Source: Magnetococcales bacterium (GTDB lineage Bacteria > Pseudomonadota > Magnetococcia > Magnetococcales > Magnetaquicoccaceae). From it: DNA of 6,278 nt. Below are positions 3,903-6,278 of the stretch, piece by piece. The stretch is from positions 1-6,278 of the forward strand of contig JADGCE010000147.1 in NCBI GenBank assembly GCA_015229095.1, written 5' to 3'. The translations under genes and the position numbers were made by a program. The notes beneath the pieces are model-generated. The model was not told the DNA's origin. It did not search any database and was given only the letters and a program-made list of their open reading frames with translations. Each line of letters begins with the position of its first letter. Position 1 is the stretch's first letter.

Positions 3903-6278
3903 ATGAAACCCATCGCAACCCATGAAGAGAAAAGCAAAAAAATGCCCTCCCTGCGCCTGGGCACCTTTTTGCCATGGTCCTATTTTGTGCTGATTGGCCT
4001 GCCCATGGTCATCCTGGCGATTATCACCTCCACCACCATCACCGGCATTCTGGAACAGACCGCACAGGCCTCCATGGCCAGTGGCAGCCGGTTGGCGGTC
4101 AAAAGCGTGCAAAATTTTTTGGATGCGGCGGCTCATGCCGTGCGCTTCAATGCCAGCGTGTTGCAGGATGTCCGGGAAAACCCGGACTTTTTAAAAAAAT
4201 TCCAGGCACTTACCCAGGAGCAGCTGGGCAGTTATCCCCATTTCAGCCTCATCTATGTGGGGGATGAAGGGGGCAATCACTGGCTCAACAAACGGGAGGA
4301 GGATGGCAAACTGCGGGTCCGGGTCATTCGCCGCCTGTTGGACAACCCGGAAAGCAAAGAGGCAATGCGCCAGGCCGAGGAGTTGACGCACGCTGTCGCA
4401 GCGCAGGAGGCGCACGCCATTGCGACTCACACACCCATCCCCCAGGATAACCAGGCCAAACAGGCTCAGATTGCCCAGTTGCTGGCCCCTGTCGTCGCAA
4501 CAACCTGGTACGAAACCGATGCCGCAGGCGCACCGCAACGCACGCCGGATCCCGCCAAGGCCTACGATCCCCGCCTGCGCCCCTGGTATGTGGGGGCCAA
4601 ACAGCAACAATCCGGTCGCTATTGGACCGATGTCTATACCTGGGAAAATCGCTACCGGGGTAAATCCTCCTATCAGGTGGGCATTACGGTCTCCAGCCCC
4701 GTCTACCAGGATACCCAATTGCTGGGGGTGACTGGCATTGACATTGTCCTGCAATCCCTCTCCGAGGTCTTGCAGGCCAACCGCATCACCCCCAACAGCC
4801 GCATGTTTATCATCGACGAGCGGGGCAATGTGGTGGGACTGCCGGATTATCAACAGGTGCTGCGGGTCAAAGCAGGTGAGACAAATGCCCCCAGAGAGAT
4901 GGAACAAAACAGAATTACCGATATTCCCGATGTCGCCCTGGGGGATTCGTTCCGCACCGTCCTCCGCCTGCAGGGGGTGCAGGAGGGGACTCCGCTGACC
5001 TTGGCGAAGGGATTTTTGTTCGATTTTCTCTCCGGCGGGACCAAATATTATGGATTTTACACCCCTCTGCAGGCCGGGCACGAGGTGCCCTGGACCATTG
5101 GTCTGGTGGTGCCGGAGGAGGATTTCAAGGGAGTCGCGGAACGCCTGTTATGGAAAAGTCTTCTGATAATAGGCGTTAGTCTTTTGGTTATATTGGCCAT
5201 CAGCCTGCTGATCAGCCACACCATTCTCGCTCCGGTACGACGGATGACCGATGAGGTGGAGGATATGGCCGAATCGTTGAATCTGGCCCCCTACCGCAAT
5301 CAGCACGCCCGTTTCCAGGAGTTGCACCTGGCAGCGCAGGCCTTGACCACCCTGAAGGTACGCTGGCGCACTGTTTTGACCCATGCCCAGGGGACGATAC
5401 AGAGCATTGCCACCATCGGCATCAAATTAATGAGCGGCAATCAGGATTTGGCCCACCGGACCAAGGAGCAGACCCGTGCCCTGCTGGAGATCTCCTCGGC
5501 CATGGAAGAGTTGACGGTGACGGTGGATCAGACGGCGCAAAACACCCAGCGGGCCAGGAGTATCAGTCAGGAGGCCCACACCATGTTCCAGGCGGGCAAA
5601 ACCCAGCTCTTGCAGGCCATGGAGCAGATGGGCAGTGCCAACCAGAAAATTTTTCAACAACTGCAGAGCAGTAATCGGCAGGTCGGCAGTGCCATGACGG
5701 AGATTGCGGAGAGCAGCGAACAGATTGCCGGCATTCTCACTTTTATCGATGATGTGGCTTTTCAGACCAACCTTCTGGCCCTCAATGCCGCCGTGGAGGC
5801 TGCCAAGGCGGGTGAACAGGGGCGCGGCTTTGCGGTGGTGGCCACCGAAGTCCGGGTATTGGCCCGCCGTTCCAGTCGGGCCGCCCAGGAGATCGGCGCA
5901 CTGCTGGCTGCCAGCAGCAAAGCGGTACAGCGGGGCATGACGGTGGCGCAACACTCCGAAACCCAGGTACAGGAGTTGCTGGAGCAGGTCCAATCCCTGT
6001 TGAGCCAGTTCAGGAGCAGCAACGAACAAAATCTGGATCAGGTCCAGCATGTCATGCTGGCCGTGGCCAACATGATCGAGCAGATCAGCAATGCCGCACG
6101 GCAACAGGCCGCCGGTTTGAATCAGATCGGCACAGCCCTGGTCTCCATCGACAAAGGGGCCCAGCAAAATCTTGCGCTGGCCAAGGATGTCTCCGGTTAC
6201 AGCACCGACATGATGACAGAGGCTGACCGTCTGATGGAACAGGCCCAGGTCTTCAAGACGGACGCCACGGCGGATTGA
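3903..6278 (+). CDS. Methyl-accepting chemotaxis protein with dCache sensor domain
   Basis: The 791-residue chemoreceptor spans the inner membrane, with membrane helices at about 26-48 and 417-438. The periplasmic part (49-416) is a double Cache domain. The first half carries YDPRLRPWY (221-229), Y245 and GVTGID (275-280), and the second ends with KYYGFYTPLQ and PWTIGLVVPEEDF. A divergent HAMP-like linker follows (about 439-490). The signalling hairpin (about 505-785) has the AMEELT helix and a well-conserved tip, FQTNLLALNAAVEAAKAGEQGRGFAVVA in pieces from 620 to 647, which should bind CheA and CheW. Each hairpin arm is about 22 residues longer than in E. coli Tsr, and about 45 helical residues are inserted in the first Cache half (151-197). 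The C-terminus lacks an NWETF-type CheR tether. The start ATG lies 15 bases after cheW, with GGGGA nine bases upstream. The ligand is not determinable from sequence alone, and an amino acid is one candidate. The stop codon is the last three bases of the window. Confidence 0.95.
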   Translation: MKPIATHEEKSKKMPSLRLGTFLPWSYFVLIGLPMVILAIITSTTITGILEQTAQASMASGSRLAVKSVQNFLDAAAHAVRFNASVLQDVRENPDFLKKFQALTQEQLGSYPHFSLIYVGDEGGNHWLNKREEDGKLRVRVIRRLLDNPESKEAMRQAEELTHAVAAQEAHAIATHTPIPQDNQAKQAQIAQLLAPVVATTWYETDAAGAPQRTPDPAKAYDPRLRPWYVGAKQQQSGRYWTDVYTWENRYRGKSSYQVGITVSSPVYQDTQLLGVTGIDIVLQSLSEVLQANRITPNSRMFIIDERGNVVGLPDYQQVLRVKAGETNAPREMEQNRITDIPDVALGDSFRTVLRLQGVQEGTPLTLAKGFLFDFLSGGTKYYGFYTPLQAGHEVPWTIGLVVPEEDFKGVAERLLWKSLLIIGVSLLVILAISLLISHTILAPVRRMTDEVEDMAESLNLAPYRNQHARFQELHLAAQALTTLKVRWRTVLTHAQGTIQSIATIGIKLMSGNQDLAHRTKEQTRALLEISSAMEELTVTVDQTAQNTQRARSISQEAHTMFQAGKTQLLQAMEQMGSANQKIFQQLQSSNRQVGSAMTEIAESSEQIAGILTFIDDVAFQTNLLALNAAVEAAKAGEQGRGFAVVATEVRVLARRSSRAAQEIGALLAASSKAVQRGMTVAQHSETQVQELLEQVQSLLSQFRSSNEQNLDQVQHVMLAVANMIEQISNAARQQAAGLNQIGTALVSIDKGAQQNLALAKDVSGYSTDMMTEADRLMEQAQVFKTDATAD

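Noticed and set aside
4191..5081. Open frame on the - strand (296 codons) under the chemoreceptor
   Set aside because: The + strand here encodes clear dCache motifs. The antisense product has no coherent domain and looks like a codon-bias shadow.

Overview
The window is a GC-rich bacterial segment with five genes, all on the + strand and packed almost without gaps. Gene content suggests a motile Gram-negative proteobacterium: an outer-membrane barrel, an HD-GYP phosphodiesterase, CheW and a chemoreceptor. A GC-rich palindromic repeat inside one gene and the coiled-coil PD-(D/E)XK nuclease-like protein at the left edge remind me of Magnetococcales/magnetotactic genomes. That placement rests on memory of such sequences and is tentative.

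Layout. Positions 2-472 hold the 3' part of a PD-(D/E)XK nuclease-like gene that begins before the window. A 79-base gap follows, with a weak terminator-like hairpin over the nuclease stop codon. Next come four tightly linked genes: 552-1682, a secreted protein with a low-complexity linker and a C-terminal barrel of about eight strands; 1666-3294, a membrane-bound HAMP/HD-GYP cyclic-di-GMP phosphodiesterase; 3291-3887, a CheW coupling protein; and 3903-6278, a dCache chemoreceptor whose stop codon is the last codon of the window. The junctions are a 17-base overlap, a 4-base ATGA overlap and a 15-base gap, so one operon with translational coupling is likely. No CheA, CheR, CheB or CheY is visible, so the receptor and CheW must use a kinase encoded elsewhere. 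The set looks like a sensory module joining a chemotaxis input to a c-di-GMP output, with an outer-membrane protein of unknown role in front.

The most striking structure is at 836-1031: a 196-bp MITE-like palindromic element with perfect 19-bp terminal inverted repeats and an 8-bp target duplication, inserted in the barrel gene. Element plus duplication adds exactly 204 bp (68 codons), so the reading frame stays open and the element is translated as a Pro/Gly-rich linker. Other points of interest are loss of both partners of the E. coli E38-R62 salt bridge in CheW, a chemoreceptor hairpin about 22 residues longer in each arm than E. coli Tsr, an amino-acid-binding-like motif and a helical insertion in its dCache domain, and an unusual 66-residue tail on the phosphodiesterase. 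I found no RNA gene, CRISPR array or complete insertion sequence.
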